Shown: piece by piece, positions 29,554 through 38,514 of the stretch
How the letters are laid out: every line of letters begins with the position of its first letter
Numbering within the stretch: the first letter of the stretch is position 1
Source: Caldimonas brevitalea
GTDB lineage: Bacteria > Pseudomonadota > Gammaproteobacteria > Burkholderiales > Burkholderiaceae_C
Assembly (NCBI RefSeq): GCF_001017435.1
Contig: NZ_CP011371.1
Span: 5,208,001 to 5,272,000 of the forward strand
Reading direction: 5' to 3'
Length of the DNA stretch: 64,000 nucleotides
Translations under genes and position numbers: made by a program
The notes under the pieces: model-generated
Database searches by the model: none
What the model was told of the DNA's origin: nothing
What the model saw: the letters and a program-made list of their open reading frames with translations, nothing else

Positions 29554-30636
29554 ATGGCAGGCCACCGTCCCTCCACCGCGCCACATTTCATGCCGCCGCC
29601 CGGGCCCGACGAGCCGAGCGTGGCGGGGGCCTACCCGGCGCTGCTTTTGGACATCGTCGCCGAGCGCGGCCACGACACCACCTCGGTGCTGGAAGCCGGC
29701 GGCCTCTCGGCCTCCGCCCTCGCGCCGCCCACCGCCCACCTGAGCGCTGCGGCCTATGCCGCTATGGTCCTGGAGGCGGCGCGCGTGACCGGCGACCCCG
29801 GCATCGGCCTCGCCCTCGGCTTGCGCCTGCATCCCAGCACCCACGGTTTTCTGGGCTATGCGCTGTTGACCTGCCGCACCTTGCGCGAGGCCATCGAGCT
29901 GGGCATGCGTTACTCGGGCCTGCGGCAACGCCACCTCGTGTTCAGCCTGCACGTCGAGGCCGATGTCGCCGCGCTGGAGGTGCGCGAGCTGGCCCCGATG
30001 GGCCCGGTCCGGCAGATCCTGCTCGAAGCCATGCTGGCCGGCGCCGCCCGCGCGCTGGGCGTGCTGCTCGGCGCGCCGTCGCCCGGGCTCGCTTTGTGGT
30101 TCCAGCATGACGAGCCACCCCACTTCGCCGCCTACCGCGAGCAGCTGCCGGCGGTGCTGTTCGGGCAATCGTCCAATCGGATGGTGTTCCCTTCCGCCTG
30201 CTTGGACGCAGCGCTGCCGCTGCACAACCGCGATGCACAAGCGCAGGCCGTCGGGCAGTGCGAGCACGAGCTGCAGTACGCGGGCGTCGGCGGTGATGCC
30301 GATCTGCCCGGCTGGGTGCAGGCGCAACTCGAACTCGAGTTGCTGCGCCCGCCCGCGCTGCCGCAGCTCGCGGCGCGCCTGCATCTGTCCGAGCGCACCC
30401 TCAAGCGCCGGCTGCAAGCCCACGGCACCAGCTTCCAGGCACTGCTCGAAAGCGCGCGGCGTCGGCGTGCGTTGCAATTGATCGCGCAACGCACCCTGAG
30501 CGTGGCCGACATCGCCGCCTTGCTCGGCTACCAGGACCCGGCCAACTTCACGCGCGCCTTTCGTCGCTGGACCGGCCGGGCCCCCAGCGAGCACCGGCTC
30601 GACAGCGGCGGCACGCTGCACCCGCCGCCGCGCTGA
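29554..30636 (+). CDS. AraC-family regulator (OruR/ArgR-like sensor domain)
   Basis: 360 residues. Residues 20-200 match the arabinose-binding-like domain of the AraC subgroup with GLALGLRLHPSTHGFLGYALLTC. The C-terminal 90 residues hold the two helix-turn-helix motifs (PALPQLAARLHLSERTLKRRL and VADIAALLGYQDPANFTRAFRRWTG). The ATG at 29554 is chosen over the in-frame GTG at 29524, which would add a basic head; neither has a strong ribosome site. The divergent membrane protein is its most likely target. Confidence 0.88.
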   Translation: MAGHRPSTAPHFMPPPGPDEPSVAGAYPALLLDIVAERGHDTTSVLEAGGLSASALAPPTAHLSAAAYAAMVLEAARVTGDPGIGLALGLRLHPSTHGFLGYALLTCRTLREAIELGMRYSGLRQRHLVFSLHVEADVAALEVRELAPMGPVRQILLEAMLAGAARALGVLLGAPSPGLALWFQHDEPPHFAAYREQLPAVLFGQSSNRMVFPSACLDAALPLHNRDAQAQAVGQCEHELQYAGVGGDADLPGWVQAQLELELLRPPALPQLAARLHLSERTLKRRLQAHGTSFQALLESARRRRALQLIAQRTLSVADIAALLGYQDPANFTRAFRRWTGRAPSEHRLDSGGTLHPPPR

Positions 30637-30720
30637 AGGTCCTCGGAAGTCAGCGCGCACAGCCGCCATGCGGACTGTCGCTCACGCGACTTCAGCCCCC
30701 TAGAACACAGGTCCCGACCT

Positions 30721-30743
30721 GCCCCCCCGCCTGCGGGGGTGGG
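30721..30743. other. GC hairpin upstream of the GNAT-asnB operon
   Basis: CCCCC-GCCTGC-GGGGG-type stem within the 270-base gap between the AraC gene and the operon that starts at 30908. There is no T tract, so it is at most a weak, factor-dependent terminator or leader structure. Nothing else recognisable lies in this gap. Confidence 0.3.
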
Positions 30744-30907
30744 CGCTGCCGCCCGCTGTACCGACTGTTACGATCGCCGGCAAAAGGAGAAGGGGTCCAC
30801 GGAGAGGGCCCGGGCAGCGCCGAGGGGGCGCACCCGGGGCGTCGGGTCGGCGTCGGCAATGCTAGGCCGGTGCCGTCGCACGGGTGCGTCCGTGGCGGTC
30901 GTCAGCC

Positions 30908-31951
30908 ATGCGCTCAACAAGATATATCGCCGAAGAATCGGCCATCGCCGGCAATGAGGCCACGCTCGCCTCGTTGTGGGCGCAGAACCTGCCGGACTAC
31001 ACGGCCGCGCTGGCGCAGGCCAAGCTGCAGCGCAGCTACCTGGGCAACCCGGCCGGCCCCGGTGCCTGCGTGCTGCTGCAGGAGCAAGCGAGTGCGCAGA
31101 CGGTCGGGGTGCAGTGTCTGCATGCGCGCGTCTTCTGGCGTGGGAGCCAGCCCTTGCACGCCGCCGGCATGGCCGACTATGTGGTGGGCCAGGCGCACCG
31201 CTCGCTCGGCCCGGCGCTGACCTTGATGCGCCGCTGCATCGCGGTGGGCAAGTCGCGCTTCGATTTCGTCTACGGTTTTCCCAACAGCAAATCCGAGCCG
31301 GTGTGCACCCGCGCTGGCATGGTCCGGGTCGGCGGCGCCACACGTTACGCCAAGCTGCTCAGCAGCGGCTTGCTGTTGCGCCAGCGCGTGCCGAAGCCGC
31401 TGCAGCCCTGGCTCGCCGCGCCGGCCGACCTGCTGCTGCGGGCGTTCGACGCCGTGCGCCAACGGCGGCACGCCAACGCCTGCAGCTGGCGCGCGGTGCG
31501 CGCCGACGACCCGGGGCTGGCCCAGCTGTGGGAACGTCGGCCGGCCGAGCTGCTGTTGTCGGAGCGGTCGCCGGCCGTGCTCGCTTGGCGTTACCCGGCG
31601 CGCGCCGGCTGGCAGCTTTCATTGGCGAGTGACGCCGACGGCCAGCCTTGCGGCTATGTGGCCTGGCGCAGCGTCGGACACGACGTGCTGATCAGCGACT
31701 TCTTCTGCGCCGACCCCGACCGTGACACGCACCGCCTGCTGGCCGGGTTCTGCCACGTGGCCCGGCGCGAGCGTGCGCATGCCGTGTTTCTCGAGTTCTA
31801 CGGACGCCCCCAGATCACCGGGGCCTTGCGGCGCGCCGGCTTTGTGCCGCGTCCGGCCCGCACGCCGATCTTCCTCGCGCATGGCGAGGAGACGGCCTGG
31901 GAAGATGCCGCGAGCCTCTACATCACCGCGTTCGACCGCGACGACGACTAG
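30908..31951 (+). CDS. GNAT-like acyltransferase, first gene of a biosynthetic operon
   Basis: 347 residues resembling GNAT/FemAB-type acyltransferases: an N-terminal part (GMADYVVGQAHRSLGPALTLMRRC, KSRFDFVYGFPNSKSEPVCTRAGM) and a C-terminal GNAT-like part ending LEFYGRPQITGALRRAGFVPRP. The acyl-CoA loop is not convincing, so activity is unproven. It is 9 bases ahead of asnB and in line with four further genes. The ATG at 30908 is preferred to 30884 because family-like sequence starts there. Confidence 0.6.
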   Translation: MRSTRYIAEESAIAGNEATLASLWAQNLPDYTAALAQAKLQRSYLGNPAGPGACVLLQEQASAQTVGVQCLHARVFWRGSQPLHAAGMADYVVGQAHRSLGPALTLMRRCIAVGKSRFDFVYGFPNSKSEPVCTRAGMVRVGGATRYAKLLSSGLLLRQRVPKPLQPWLAAPADLLLRAFDAVRQRRHANACSWRAVRADDPGLAQLWERRPAELLLSERSPAVLAWRYPARAGWQLSLASDADGQPCGYVAWRSVGHDVLISDFFCADPDRDTHRLLAGFCHVARRERAHAVFLEFYGRPQITGALRRAGFVPRPARTPIFLAHGEETAWEDAASLYITAFDRDDD

Positions 31952-31960
31952 GGCGGCGGC

Positions 31961-33898
31961 ATGTGCGGCATAGCAGGCATTTACGCCCCCCAAGCCACCC
32001 GCGGCCCCGAGCCCGAGGCGCTGCGCGCGATGATCGACCGGCTGCGGCACCGCGGCCCCGACGGCAGCGGTGTGTACACGCAGGGCCCGGTCGGCCTGGC
32101 CCATGCACGGCTGAGCATCGTCGACCCCGAGGGCGGCGCCCAGCCGCTGCACAACGAGGACCGCACGGTGTCGGTGGTCTTCAATGGCGAGATCTTCAAT
32201 CACCGCGAACTGCAGCGTGAGCTGGAGGCGCGCGGGCACCGCTTTCGCACCCGCTGCGACACCGAGGTGCTGGTGCACCTTTATGCCGAGCACGGCGAGG
32301 CCTTCGTCGAGCACTTGAACGGCCAGTTCGCGATCGCGTTGTGGGACGCGACACGCCAGCGCCTGCTGTTGGCGCGCGACCGCACCGGCATCCGCCCGCT
32401 GTTCTACACCTGGCAGCAAGGCCGGCTGCTGTTCGCCTCCGAGGTCAAGGCCTTGTTTGCCGACCCGGCCGTGCCGCGCCGCCTCGACACACGTGCGCTC
32501 GGCGAGCTGTTCACCTATTGGGCGCCGCTGGCCCCGCGTTCGGTGTTCGAGGGGGTGCTGTCGCTGCCCCCCGGCCATGTGATGACCTTCGACAGCCGCC
32601 GCCGCACGCTGCGCCGCTACTGGGACTGGCAGTTTCCGACGGCGCCGATGCAGCCTTTGGCGAGCGAGCAGGACAGCGCCGAGGCCCTGCGCGAGCTGCT
32701 GCTCGATGCGCTGCGCCTGCAGCTGCGTGCCGACGTGCCGGTGGGGGCCTACCTGAGCGGCGGGCTCGACTCGGCCATCGTCGCGGCGCTGGTGCGCGAG
32801 CACAGCAGCGCGCCCTTACGCACCTTCTCGGTCACCTTCGACGACGACGAGTTCGACGAGAGCGCCCACCAGCAGGCGCTGGTGGCGCACCTCGGCACCG
32901 ACCACACCTCGCTGCGTTGCACCCGCGCCGACATCGCCGCGGCCTTTCCGCGCGCCATCCGGCACATCGAATCGCCGGTGCTGCGGACCGCACCGGTGCC
33001 GCTGATGCTGCTGGCGGGCCAGGTGCGCCAGGCCGGCTACAAGGTGGTGCTGACCGGCGAAGGCGCGGATGAAGTGTTCGGCGGCTATGACCTGTTCAAG
33101 GAAGCCAAGGTACGCCGCTTCATGGCACGCCAGCCCGGCTCGGCCTGGCGTGCCCGCGTGCTGGACCGCCTCTATCCCTATTTGCGCCACTCGCCGACCG
33201 CGGCGCGCGGATTTGCCCAGCGCTTTTTCGCCGAGGGCCACGAGCACCTCGGGCAGCCGTTCTTCGCCCACCTGCCGCGCTGGACCACCACACAGCGCTG
33301 CTGGCAGTTCTTCTCGGCCGACCTGCAGCAGGCGCTGCAGGGCTTCGATGCACAGCAAGCGATACGCTCGGCACTGCCGCCCGAGATCGAGCACTGGGAA
33401 CCGCTGTGCCAGGACCAGTACCTGGAGGCCCACACGCTGATGTCGGGCTATCTGCTGTCGTCGCAAGGCGACCGGGTCGCGATGGCGGAGTCGGTCGAAG
33501 GCCGCTTCCCCTTCCTCGACCACCGGGTCATCGAGTTCGCCAACCGATTGCCGCCCGGCATGAAGCTGCGCGGGCTGACCGAAAAATACCTGCTCAAGCA
33601 GTCGGTGCGCGGCCTGATCCCCGAAGACATTCGCCGCCGCACCAAGCAGCCCTACCGCGCCCCCGACAGCCAGAGCTTCTTCCACGACGGCCGCCCGGTC
33701 GACTATGTCGAAGACCTGCTGAGCCCGACCCGATTGCGCGCAGCCGGCTATTTCGACCCGGTCGCCGTCGGCAAGCTGTTCGACAAATGCCGTGCCGGCC
33801 GCGCGATCGGCTTCGGCGACAACATGGCCTTCGTCGGCATCGTCTCCACCATGCTGCTGCACGAGCAGATGCTCGCGCCGGCCGCCCCATCTCTTTGA
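31961..33898 (+). CDS. asnB: Asparagine synthase-type glutamine amidotransferase
   Basis: 645 residues. The N-terminal class II glutaminase domain begins MCGIAGIYAP, so Cys2 becomes the nucleophile after Met removal; RLSIVDPEGGAQPL, NGEIFNHREL and the C-terminal PP-loop LSGGLDSAI (about residue 265) follow. The enzyme would transfer glutamine-derived ammonia to a carboxylate activated with ATP. Its length and context (ligase, acyl carrier protein) resemble the exosortase-A-associated amidotransferases more than housekeeping AsnB, so the acceptor may not be aspartate. No exosortase is in the window. Confidence 0.85.
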   Translation: MCGIAGIYAPQATRGPEPEALRAMIDRLRHRGPDGSGVYTQGPVGLAHARLSIVDPEGGAQPLHNEDRTVSVVFNGEIFNHRELQRELEARGHRFRTRCDTEVLVHLYAEHGEAFVEHLNGQFAIALWDATRQRLLLARDRTGIRPLFYTWQQGRLLFASEVKALFADPAVPRRLDTRALGELFTYWAPLAPRSVFEGVLSLPPGHVMTFDSRRRTLRRYWDWQFPTAPMQPLASEQDSAEALRELLLDALRLQLRADVPVGAYLSGGLDSAIVAALVREHSSAPLRTFSVTFDDDEFDESAHQQALVAHLGTDHTSLRCTRADIAAAFPRAIRHIESPVLRTAPVPLMLLAGQVRQAGYKVVLTGEGADEVFGGYDLFKEAKVRRFMARQPGSAWRARVLDRLYPYLRHSPTAARGFAQRFFAEGHEHLGQPFFAHLPRWTTTQRCWQFFSADLQQALQGFDAQQAIRSALPPEIEHWEPLCQDQYLEAHTLMSGYLLSSQGDRVAMAESVEGRFPFLDHRVIEFANRLPPGMKLRGLTEKYLLKQSVRGLIPEDIRRRTKQPYRAPDSQSFFHDGRPVDYVEDLLSPTRLRAAGYFDPVAVGKLFDKCRAGRAIGFGDNMAFVGIVSTMLLHEQMLAPAAPSL

Positions 33899-33918
33899 CC
33901 GCCCGGTCGCTGCCCTGC

Positions 33919-35451
33919 ATGCTGCTCCACGACGATTTCGAAGCCTCGGTGCGCCGGCACCCGAACAAGACGGCCCTGATCTGCGGCGCCGAACGCCACA
34001 GCTACGCCGACATCGACCGTCTTGCCACGACCTTCGCAGCGCAGCTGCAGCGTGCGGGCATCGAGCGCGGCGACCGCGTGGCGCTGCTGCTCGACAACCG
34101 GGTCGAAATGGTGGCCGGCGTTTATGCCGCCCTCAAGATCGGCGCGGTGTTCATGCCGGTCAACCCGCTCACCAAGGCCGACAAACTCACCTATCTGCTC
34201 AACGACGCACGGGCGTCGGCGCTGATCACGCAGGCCACGCTGGCATCGGTCTACCGTGTTGCGCTGGCCGCCAACAGCAGTGTGCGGCTGTGCGCCGTGG
34301 CCGGCAGCGTGCGTGGCGACGGCCCGAGCGACGCTCGCGAGCAAACCCTGGCCTCGGCCGATGCGGCCGTGCCACTGCCCACCGTCGCCACCATCGACCA
34401 GGACCTGGCCGCCATCGTCTACACCTCCGGCTCCACCGGCTTCCCCAAAGGGGTGATGCTCAGCCACCTTAACATGCGCACCGCCGCGGCCTCGGTCAGC
34501 AGCTACCTTGGCTTGCGGGAGGACGACGTCATCCTGTGCGCCCTGCCGCTGGCCTTCGACTACGGCCTGTACCAGGTGCTGATGGCCTTGCGCCTCGGCG
34601 CCACGGTGGTGCTCGAGCGCTCGTTCAGCTTTCCGGCCAAGGTGCTGGAGACGATGGCGCGCGAGCGCGTGACGGTGTTCCCCGGCGTGCCGACGATGTT
34701 CTCGATGCTGTTCGAGCTGCCACAGCTGCTGGCGTCGACCGACCTGTCGGCACTGCGGCTCATCACCAACACCGCGGCGGCCTTGTCGGAAGCCCACATC
34801 GCGCGGCTGCGCACGCTGTTCCCGCAGGCCACCTTGTTCTCGATGTACGGCCTGACCGAGTGCAAGCGCGTCACCTATCTGCCACCCGACCAGCTCGACT
34901 GGCGCCCCACCAGCGTCGGGCGCGGCATGCCCAACGAGGAGTTGTGGCTGGTCGACGAGCACGGGCAGCGCCTGCCGCACGGCAGCACCGGCGAGCTGGT
35001 GATCCGCGGCAGCCACGTGATGCGCGGCTACTGGGAAAAACCGGCCGAGACCGCCGAACGCCTCAAGCCAGGCCCGCTGCCGGGCGAATCCGTGCTGTAT
35101 TCGGGCGACATCTTCCGCAGTGACGCCGAAGGGTATCTCTACTTCGTCGCGCGCAAGGACGACGTGATCAAGAGCCGCGGCGAGAAGGTCAGCCCGCGCG
35201 AAGTCGAGAACGTGCTGTATGCGCTCGACGGCGTGCGCGAAGCGGCCGTGGTCGGCGTGCCCGACCCGGTGCTCGGCGAGGCGGTCAAGGCCGTGGTTGC
35301 CTTGCGGCCTGGCTGCAACCTGAGCGAACGCGACGTCATCAAACACTGTTTGGCCCACCTGGAGAGCTTCATGGCGCCGCGCTATGTCGAGTTCGTCGAC
35401 AGCCTGCCCAAGACCGACACCGGCAAGATCAAGAAGACCGGCCTCGCCTGA
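33919..35451 (+). CDS. AMP-dependent acyl/amino-acid ligase
   Basis: 510 residues of the adenylate-forming (ANL) superfamily: P-loop YTSGSTGFPKGVMLSH (about residues 167-182), A5-type YGLTECKRV, A7-type YSGDIFRSDAEGY, A8-type RKDDVIKSRGEKVSPREVE and the catalytic lysine in TDTGKIKKTGL near the C-terminus. It would adenylate a carboxylic acid and probably load it on the acyl carrier protein encoded 56 bases downstream. It resembles the acyl-CoA ligases associated with exosortase A loci. Start chosen at 33919, 20 bases after asnB. Confidence 0.88.
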   Translation: MLLHDDFEASVRRHPNKTALICGAERHSYADIDRLATTFAAQLQRAGIERGDRVALLLDNRVEMVAGVYAALKIGAVFMPVNPLTKADKLTYLLNDARASALITQATLASVYRVALAANSSVRLCAVAGSVRGDGPSDAREQTLASADAAVPLPTVATIDQDLAAIVYTSGSTGFPKGVMLSHLNMRTAAASVSSYLGLREDDVILCALPLAFDYGLYQVLMALRLGATVVLERSFSFPAKVLETMARERVTVFPGVPTMFSMLFELPQLLASTDLSALRLITNTAAALSEAHIARLRTLFPQATLFSMYGLTECKRVTYLPPDQLDWRPTSVGRGMPNEELWLVDEHGQRLPHGSTGELVIRGSHVMRGYWEKPAETAERLKPGPLPGESVLYSGDIFRSDAEGYLYFVARKDDVIKSRGEKVSPREVENVLYALDGVREAAVVGVPDPVLGEAVKAVVALRPGCNLSERDVIKHCLAHLESFMAPRYVEFVDSLPKTDTGKIKKTGLA

Positions 35452-35507
35452 GCCACCCGACATCACCACCATTTTTCCCGCCCCGTTCTTTACTTCACGA
35501 GCACCAC

Positions 35508-35765
35508 ATGCCCATCGCCATCAAGCAGCAGGTCCGCGCCTACATCCTCGACAACTTCCTGATGGGGACGCAAGGCGCCGAGTTCGCCGACAGCGACTCC
35601 TTCATGGAACACCACGTGATCGATTCGACCGGTTTTCTCGAACTGGTCACCTACCTCGAGGAGGCCTTCGGCATCCGCGTCGAAGACGAAGAGATGGTGC
35701 CGGAGAACCTGGACAGCCTCGACAACATCGAGGCCTATGTGAGCCGCAAGCTCACGCTGCACTGA
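35508..35765 (+). CDS. Acyl/peptidyl carrier protein
   Basis: 85 residues of the ACP fold. The phosphopantetheine attachment serine is S40 in HVIDSTGFLELV, followed by the usual acidic helix YLEEAFGIRVEDEEMVPENLDSLDNI. It lies between the AMP-ligase and the NAD-synthase-like gene and is the likely tether for the ligase product. It is not the fatty-acid AcpP, whose motif is DSLDTVELV. Confidence 0.9.
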   Translation: MPIAIKQQVRAYILDNFLMGTQGAEFADSDSFMEHHVIDSTGFLELVTYLEEAFGIRVEDEEMVPENLDSLDNIEAYVSRKLTLH

Positions 35766-35775
35766 GCTGGCGGCG

Positions 35776-36774
35776 ATGAGCAGCAAGACCACGGTGCGTC
35801 TGGACACCTCGGTGCTCGCGCTCGACTGCGAACGCGAGGCGCAGCGCATCGCCGACTGGCTGCGGCACGGCATCGCGCAGCGTTTGCACCGACGCGGCGC
35901 GGTGGTGGCGCTGTCGGGCGGCATCGACAGCTCGGTGTGTGCCGCGCTCGCGGTGCGGGCGTTGGGGCCCGGCAAGGTGTTCGGGCTGTTGTTGCCCGAG
36001 CTGGATTCGAGCGCGAGCAGCGCCGACCTCGGCCGCAGCGTCGCCGAGCACCTCGGCATCGCCTACGAGCTGCACGACATCGCCCCGGCGCTGCAGGCGC
36101 TCGGGTGCTACCGGCAGCGCGATGCGGCGATGCGCGCGGTGTTCCCGGCCTACACCCCGGCGTGGAAGAGCAAGCTGGCGATCGCCGGTGGCACTGCCGG
36201 GCGCATCAACTGCTTCAAGCTGGTGGTGCAATCGCCCGACGGCGAGCAGCACGAGGCCCGCTTGCCGCTGAGGGAGTATCTGCAGATCGTCGCCGCGACC
36301 AACTACAAGCAGCGCATCCGCAAGACCGTCGAGTACTGCCATGCCGACCGGCTCCACTACGCGGTGATCGGCACGCCCAACCGGCTCGAGTACGACCAGG
36401 GCTTTTTCGTCAAGAACGGTGACGGCGCCGCCGACCTGAAACCCATCGCCCATCTGTACAAGACCCAGGTCTATGCGATGGCGCGCCATCTAGGCCTGCC
36501 CGAGGGCGTCTGCCAGGCCCAGCCCACCACCGACACCTACAGCCTGCAGCAGGGGCAGGACGAGTTCTATTTCGCGCTGCCCTACGCGCAGATGGACCTC
36601 GCCTTGTGGGCCCACCGTCACCAGGTGCCGCCCGAAGATCTGGCCGAGGCGCTCGCGCTCGACCTCGACACGGTGCAGTTCATCTACCGCGACATCGAAG
36701 CCAAGCGCCGCAGCACCGCGTATCTGCATGCGCGGCCGATGCTGGTGGAGACGGTCGACGAGGTGTGCGCATGA
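35776..36774 (+). CDS. NAD-synthase-like PP-loop amidoligase
   Basis: 332 residues close to ammonia-dependent NadE: ATP motif ALSGGIDSSV (residues 45-54), NYKQRIRKTVEYCHA, IGTPNRLEYDQGFFVKNGDGAADLKPI and LYKTQVYAMARHLG. NadE makes NAD+ from deamido-NAD+. An insertion-like stretch (INCFKLVVQSPDGEQHEARLP, about residues 145-165) is not seen in typical short NadE. Position inside a carrier-protein operon suggests either a supply role or a reassigned amidation step. It starts 10 bases after the ACP and overlaps the methyltransferase gene by four bases. Confidence 0.8.
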   Translation: MSSKTTVRLDTSVLALDCEREAQRIADWLRHGIAQRLHRRGAVVALSGGIDSSVCAALAVRALGPGKVFGLLLPELDSSASSADLGRSVAEHLGIAYELHDIAPALQALGCYRQRDAAMRAVFPAYTPAWKSKLAIAGGTAGRINCFKLVVQSPDGEQHEARLPLREYLQIVAATNYKQRIRKTVEYCHADRLHYAVIGTPNRLEYDQGFFVKNGDGAADLKPIAHLYKTQVYAMARHLGLPEGVCQAQPTTDTYSLQQGQDEFYFALPYAQMDLALWAHRHQVPPEDLAEALALDLDTVQFIYRDIEAKRRSTAYLHARPMLVETVDEVCA

Positions 36775-37715
36775 CCGGGCCGGCCTTGCGACAGCCTGCC
36801 GACACGCACGCGCTCGGCGAGGCGGCCGAAGGCCTGTTCGCGCAGTTGTCGCAGGCGCTGCAGCAAGGCCTGCAGCAGCAGCCCGACAAGCCTGAAGAAA
36901 CGCCGGCCAACACGCTGCGCGCCTTGTGGCACCTGGCCGCCGGCCGGCCGTTGTCGGCCCAGGCCGCAGCGGCCGCCGCGCTGCCGCCGCTCACGGCCCC
37001 GCAGCGCGAACGGCTGCACGCCCTGGTCGGCGAGCGCCTGGCCGGCCGCCCGCTCGCCCACCTGACCGGCCGGCAGCACTTCATGGCGATGGAACTGCTC
37101 GCCGGCCCCGAAGCGCTGATCCCGCGCCGCGAGACCGAGTTGCTCGGGCGCACGGCCTGCGCACTGCTCGGCGAGTTGGTGCACAGCCGCGCGGCGCCCG
37201 TCGCGATCGACGTCTGCACCGGGTCGGGCAACCTGGCGCTCGCGCTGGCCGGCACCGCCGCCGCAGCCCGCGTCTACGGCGCCGACCTGTCGCCCGAAGC
37301 GCTCGACCTGGCGCGCCGCAACGCCGACCACCTCGGCCTGTCCTCGCGTATCGATTGGCGCTGCTGTGACCTGCTCGACGGCTTCGACCCCGAGTTGCTC
37401 GGCGAGGTCGACCTGCTGGTCTGCAACCCGCCCTACATCTCGAGCGGCCGGCTGGCCGCGATGCCCGGCGAGATCGCCGGCCATGAGCCGCGCCTGGCCT
37501 TCGACGGCGGGCCGCTGGGCATCGCGCTGCTGAACCGGCTGGTGCGCGAGGCACCGCGCTTCCTGCGCGCAGGGGGATGGCTGGCCGTGGAGGTGGGCCT
37601 GGGACAGGGCCGCGCGATGCAGCAACGACTGGAGGCGCAGCGCCGCTTCCGCCCCGTGCGCCCGGTCCAGGACGAGGCCGGCGAGACCCGCGTGCTCGCC
37701 GCACAGCTGGCATGA
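36771..37715 (+). CDS. PrmC/HemK-like methyltransferase
   Basis: 314 residues. The SAM-binding Rossmann domain has AIDVCTGSGNLALALA, VYGADLSPEALDLARRN and the N5-glutamine methyltransferase signature VCNPPYIS (NPPY at about residues 218-221). The N-terminal helical part (LRALWHLAAGRPLS, LTGRQHFMAMEL, IPRRETELL) follows the PrmC plan. PrmC genes usually sit next to prfA; this one is last in the biosynthetic operon, so it probably methylates an amide, acid or amine of the operon's product. Start overlaps the previous stop (ATGA). Confidence 0.8.
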   Translation: MTGPALRQPADTHALGEAAEGLFAQLSQALQQGLQQQPDKPEETPANTLRALWHLAAGRPLSAQAAAAAALPPLTAPQRERLHALVGERLAGRPLAHLTGRQHFMAMELLAGPEALIPRRETELLGRTACALLGELVHSRAAPVAIDVCTGSGNLALALAGTAAAARVYGADLSPEALDLARRNADHLGLSSRIDWRCCDLLDGFDPELLGEVDLLVCNPPYISSGRLAAMPGEIAGHEPRLAFDGGPLGIALLNRLVREAPRFLRAGGWLAVEVGLGQGRAMQQRLEAQRRFRPVRPVQDEAGETRVLAAQLA

Positions 37716-37735
37716 ACGTGAGGGACAATGGACCG

Positions 37736-38455
37736 ATGTCCCTTCGCGGCTTGCATTTCGCCGCCTTGACCCCCATGACCCGCTTGACCGACATGCTCCG
37801 CAGCTCCGGCTGGGGGCGCAATCTGACGCCCAGTGAATTCGACCGCGTGGCCCGCGACGCGCAAGAGGTGACAGTGCCGGCGGGCGGCTATGTGGCCCGC
37901 AACGGTGAACCGGCCGAGCACTGGCTCGGCATCCTCCACGGCTTGGCCAAGATGTCGGTCACCTCGCCCGAAGGCCGCACCTCGACGCTCACCGGCGCCC
38001 GCACCGGCGCCTGGTTCGGCGAAGGCTCACTGCTGAAGAAGGAATTGCGGCGCTACGACGTGATCGCGATCCGCGACACCCGCGTGGCCCTGGTGCCGGC
38101 GGCCAGCTTCGAATGGCTGCGCGCCACCAGCCTGCCGTTCAACCACTACCTGCAAAACCTGCTCAACGCGCGGCTCGGCTTGTTCATCGGGCTGCTCGAA
38201 TACGACCGTTTGCTGGGGCCCGATGCGCGCGTGGCCCGCTGTGTCGCCAGCCTGTTCAACCCCGACCTCTACCCGGAGCCCGGGCCGTATGTCGATCTGC
38301 TGCAGGCCGAGGTGGGGCTGCTGTCGGGCGTCTCGCGCCAACGCGCCAACGTCGCGTTGCAGCGATTGCAGCAAGCCGGGTTGATCCGCATCGAGAACCG
38401 CGGCCTGACGGTGCTTGACCTGGGCGGGCTGAGGCGGTTCGCCGGCGGCGGCTGA
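37736..38455 (+). CDS. Crp/Fnr-family transcriptional regulator
   Basis: 239 residues: cyclic-nucleotide-binding-like beta roll (VPAGGYVARNGEPAEHWLGIL, GAWFGEGSLL) and a C-terminal winged helix (QAEVGLLSGVSRQRANVALQRLQQAGLI). No Fnr cysteine cluster is seen. GAGGGAC 9 bases before the ATG at 37736 decides this start over 37712 and 37775. It lies 20 bases after the methyltransferase and 59 bases before ureD, so it may govern either system. Confidence 0.85.
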   Translation: MSLRGLHFAALTPMTRLTDMLRSSGWGRNLTPSEFDRVARDAQEVTVPAGGYVARNGEPAEHWLGILHGLAKMSVTSPEGRTSTLTGARTGAWFGEGSLLKKELRRYDVIAIRDTRVALVPAASFEWLRATSLPFNHYLQNLLNARLGLFIGLLEYDRLLGPDARVARCVASLFNPDLYPEPGPYVDLLQAEVGLLSGVSRQRANVALQRLQQAGLIRIENRGLTVLDLGGLRRFAGGG

Positions 38456-38514
38456 ACATCCGGCTCACCTACACTGACGGCTTCACCTTGCGCGGCCGTG
38501 TGCCGAGACCTTGC

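Noticed and set aside
30908..37715. Exosortase/PEP-CTERM locus
   Set aside because: Only the ligase, amidotransferase and ACP resemble that system. No exosortase, PEP-CTERM protein or glycosyltransferase is present.
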